From assembly GCA_003819815.1 (NCBI GenBank), contig RPQJ01000025.1, positions 1 through 37,090 on the forward strand: DNA of 37,090 nt, written 5' to 3'. Every line of letters starts with the position of its first letter. Position 1 is the stretch's first letter. Positions 34,941 through 37,090 of this stretch are shown in pieces. The notes below the pieces were generated by a model. That model searched no databases, was not told the origin of the DNA, and saw nothing but the letters and a program-made list of their open reading frames with translations. The position numbers and the translations under genes were made by a program. The DNA comes from Lysobacterales bacterium. Its GTDB lineage: Bacteria; Pseudomonadota; Gammaproteobacteria; Steroidobacterales; Steroidobacteraceae.

Positions 34941-36407
34941 ATGTTCAAGTCATCCACGATGCAAGCGTTCCTCGGCGCATGCGCAATGGCCGCGATGATC
35001 GCTCCCGCAACCGCGGAAGAGCGGGTGTGCCGCGAGTCGCTGGGCGCCATCACCGTCGACAACCTTCGCGTCCCGGCCGACGCAACTTGCACGCTGGCGA
35101 GCACCAACGTAAAGGGCACGATCCAGGTCGAGAGCAATGCGACGCTCAACGCCCGCGGCATCACGGTCGTCGGCAACGTACAGGCAGAGAATGCCCGGCA
35201 GGTCAATGTCCTCGAGGGCTCCCGGGTTGGCGGTTCGGTGCAGGTGAAGCAGGGCGGAGGCGCCACCGTCAACGACAGCTTCGTCAACGGCGACATCCAG
35301 TACGACAGCAACGCCACGCAGCTGAAGGCGCTGCGCAACGAGGTGGGTGGCAGCATCCAGGCGTTCCAGAACGTCGGCGGGGTCGAACTGCGCAGCAACG
35401 TCATCGACGGGAACCTGCAGTGCAAGGGGAACCAGCCGGCGCCGGTCGGCGGCGCGAACGTCGTCGGCGGCAGCGCCGAGGACCAGTGCGCGAGCCTCGA
35501 GGGCAGTGGAACCGGGGGCGCCCTCACGATCAAGAGCCTCGGCCTCAGGGCGTCCGAGGTCGCCGGCTGCCGCAGCGTGACCGGCACGGTCACGTTGTCG
35601 GGCCCCGCACCGGCGGGGGGGATCGTCGTGGCTCTCGGCGACAGCCTCGCGGCTGCGAGCACTCCCGCGAGCCTGCGTTTCGCCGAGGGCGCGACCTCCA
35701 GGACTTTCGCGGTCAAGACGGTTCCCGTAGCGACGAGCCAGAGCGGCAAGGTGAACGCGACGCTCGGCGGCACGACGTTGAGCCAGACCCTGAAGGTCCG
35801 CCCGATGGGCGTGGCCTCGGTGTCGCTCAGCCCGACCACGGTCGTCGGCAGCCAGACTGCGGCCGGCATCGCGCGGCTCGAATGCGCCGCGGGTCCGGGA
35901 CCGGTCACGGTCGAACTCTCGAGCAGCAACGGAGCCGTCGCCTACCCGGTCGCCTCCAGCATCGTCGTGCCGCAGGGATTGCAGTCGGCCCCGTTCGACG
36001 TCGCGACGGCCGTGGTGAGGAGCCGCACGTCCGCGACGATTTCCGCGACGGCCAACGGAATCGGCAAGTCGAGATCGCTGGTCGTGAGTCCGGCGGCTGC
36101 CGTCAGCCCGGCGAGCCTCAGGTTCGGCGGCCATCCCGTCGGCAGCACGAGCAATGCCCTCACTGCGACCCTCACCAACAAAGGTGCGGTCGCCTTCTCG
36201 GTGGGCAGCATCGGCGTCACCGGAACGTACTCCGCCTGGTTCACGCAGACCAACAACTGCCCGGGTACGCTGGCCGCGGGTGCATCCTGCACGATCGGCG
36301 TGAAGTTCAAGCCGACCGCCGCAGCCAGCCGGTCGGCCCGGCTGAGCATCTCGACCAGCGCAACCGCCGTACCCCTCAGCGTGGCGCTGTCCGGGACGGG
36401 CCTGTAG
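34941..36407 (+). CDS. Secreted beta-helix/Ig-like/ASH-domain protein
   Basis: A 488-residue exported protein with a signal peptide (about 1-23, ending APATA-E). Residues about 45-165 are a right-handed beta-helix-like series with short repeating units such as GTIQVESNATLNARG, GNVQAENARQVNV, GSVQVKQGGGATV and GDIQYDSNAT, resembling bactofilin-type polymer-forming repeats. Two Ig-like beta repeats follow (about 205-300 and 305-395; VTGTVTLSGPAPAGG and VSLSPTTVVGSQTA). The C-terminus is a choice-of-anchor-D/ASH-type domain (SPASLRFGGHPVGSTSNALTATLTN...CTIGVKFKPTA). There is no anchor at the C-terminus, so it is probably periplasmic or extracellular. The ATG at 34941 has GGAG six bases before it. 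Function is unknown; structural or adhesive. Confidence 0.75.
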   Translation: MFKSSTMQAFLGACAMAAMIAPATAEERVCRESLGAITVDNLRVPADATCTLASTNVKGTIQVESNATLNARGITVVGNVQAENARQVNVLEGSRVGGSVQVKQGGGATVNDSFVNGDIQYDSNATQLKALRNEVGGSIQAFQNVGGVELRSNVIDGNLQCKGNQPAPVGGANVVGGSAEDQCASLEGSGTGGALTIKSLGLRASEVAGCRSVTGTVTLSGPAPAGGIVVALGDSLAAASTPASLRFAEGATSRTFAVKTVPVATSQSGKVNATLGGTTLSQTLKVRPMGVASVSLSPTTVVGSQTAAGIARLECAAGPGPVTVELSSSNGAVAYPVASSIVVPQGLQSAPFDVATAVVRSRTSATISATANGIGKSRSLVVSPAAAVSPASLRFGGHPVGSTSNALTATLTNKGAVAFSVGSIGVTGTYSAWFTQTNNCPGTLAAGASCTIGVKFKPTAAASRSARLSISTSATAVPLSVALSGTGL

Positions 36408-36412
36408 CGGCG

Positions 36413-36446
36413 GGCGGGCCGGTGGCAAGATGAGCGCCGGCCCGCC
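36413..36446 (+). terminator. GC hairpin after the secreted-protein gene
   Basis: GGCGGGCCGG (36413-36422) and CCGGCCCGCC (36437-36446) form a perfect 10-bp stem with a 14-base loop, immediately after the stop of the secreted protein. No T-run follows, so it is a probable mRNA-end structure, not a proven intrinsic terminator. Confidence 0.5.
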
Positions 36447-36472
36447 GATCCCGGCGGGCGCGGAAGGCATCG

Positions 36473-37090
36473 ATGTCCATAGGGCGCCGCATCCTCGCTC
36501 TGCAGGCTGTCGTCGGGCTGGCGCTCGTCCTGATTGCAGGCCTCGCATATCTCGGCGTCGCCGCGATCTCGGCGAAACTCGAGCGGGTGCAATGGAGCCA
36601 CCGCCAGGTGGCCGCGGCACTGCAGCTCGCGCAAGCGTCGAACGACTATTCCGAGCAGGTCGCGGAGATCCTGCTGCTCGGGGAGTCTGAGCGGGCGGAC
36701 CTGGACGACGCGCGGGGATCCGTCGCGCGCCTGGTCAACGAATCCTACGACCTGGTGTTGCGTGAGACCCAACACCTCTCCAGTGCGACCGAGCGCAGCG
36801 CACAGCAAGAGGAGATCGCGCGCATCGAGCAGATGCAGGCCATCCTGCAGGACGGCGACCGTGCCGTGGAGAGGATGCTGCTGCTCGACGGCGAAGGGCG
36901 CCGCGAGGAAGCGATCGCGCTGTTCCGGACGCAGATCGAGGACCGGCTCGATGCGGATCTCGGGCAACTCGTCGACGCGGCCCTCGCCGACGAGCGGGCG
37001 GAAGCCGTGCAGGTGAACGAAGAGGCAGCACTGCTCGCACGCCGCCTCGTGTGGCTCACGGTCGCCGCGCTGCTCGCGACGCTCGCCGTC
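36473..37090 (+). CDS. Membrane sensor protein, N-terminal part
   Basis: The window ends inside this gene after 206 codons with no stop. An N-terminal membrane helix (about 7-32, ILALQAVVGLALVLIAGLAYLGVAA) is followed by a mostly helical, charged, periplasmic region of about 155 residues with the look of a four-helix-bundle ligand domain: LQLAQASNDYSEQVAEILLLG, ARIEQMQAILQDGDRAVERM and EAIALFRTQIEDRLDADLGQ. A second membrane helix starts at about 193 (LVWLTVAALLATLAV). This layout fits histidine kinases, diguanylate cyclases and chemoreceptors; the output domain is outside the window. The ATG at 36473 has GGAAGG five bases upstream. Confidence 0.8.
   Translation, partial: MSIGRRILALQAVVGLALVLIAGLAYLGVAAISAKLERVQWSHRQVAAALQLAQASNDYSEQVAEILLLGESERADLDDARGSVARLVNESYDLVLRETQHLSSATERSAQQEEIARIEQMQAILQDGDRAVERMLLLDGEGRREEAIALFRTQIEDRLDADLGQLVDAALADERAEAVQVNEEAALLARRLVWLTVAALLATLAV

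Overview
The window is very GC-rich, gene-dense bacterial DNA. It has ribosome-binding sites of the AGGA/GAGG type, repeated 4-base ATGA/GTGA gene overlaps, an aquaporin Z, HemN behind an FNR/ANR-like palindrome, an Anbu operon and an acidic small protein that resembles the DUF6763 family. Together these point to a high-GC Proteobacterium, most likely gammaproteobacterial (a betaproteobacterium cannot be excluded). There are no tRNAs, rRNAs, insertion sequences, CRISPR arrays or phage genes, so this looks like ordinary chromosome.

Layout. 1-2722 (+): the end of a molybdopterin operon: moaA (3' part), moaC, moaD and a triple fusion MoaE-MoeB-rhodanese. 2712-6936 (-): a DmdC-like acyl-CoA dehydrogenase, proB and proA, joined by 4-base overlaps. 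7107-8008 (+): a small acidic protein coupled to a GNAT acetyltransferase; 7977-8897 (-): a CHAD-domain protein. 9094-17909 (+): htpX, then two unrelated photolyases (an iron-sulfur prokaryotic (6-4)-type enzyme that probably starts at CTG, and a class I enzyme), a chalcone-isomerase-like secreted protein, a membrane fatty-acid desaturase, an FAD oxidoreductase, a DUF1365 protein and a CFA-synthase-like methyltransferase. This reads as a light or singlet-oxygen protection and membrane-lipid modification unit. 17988-18473: a stand-alone cyclic-nucleotide-binding domain protein. 18618-22551: the complete Anbu operon (circularly permuted ATP-grasp, alpha-E, transglutaminase-like, Anbu peptidase).

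22749-27606 (+): a DUF2905 membrane protein, a thioredoxin-CcdA-like fusion, a GlcD/D-2-hydroxyglutarate-dehydrogenase-like flavoprotein coupled to an alpha/beta-hydrolase lipoprotein, and aqpZ. 27658-30780: a 1040-residue AsmA-like DUF748 protein. 30781-32941 (-): a small membrane protein, tesB and a thioredoxin-reductase-like ferredoxin/flavodoxin-NADP reductase, divergent from hemN (33205-34602, +). The shared upstream region of that pair holds an 18-bp FNR/ANR-like palindrome. 34941-36407: a secreted beta-helix/Ig-like/ASH protein behind a leader with a hairpin and T-run. 36473 to the end: the sensor half of a membrane signalling protein.

The most interesting points are the MoaE-MoeB-rhodanese fusion, the photolyase/lipid operon whose CFA-like enzyme has Gln at the position of the bicarbonate-binding His, the probable CTG start, the Anbu operon, a set of genes with a -10-like box only 5-7 nt before the start codon, and the attenuator-like leader at 34896-34930. 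Gene identities rest on motif recognition by eye; no database search was run.
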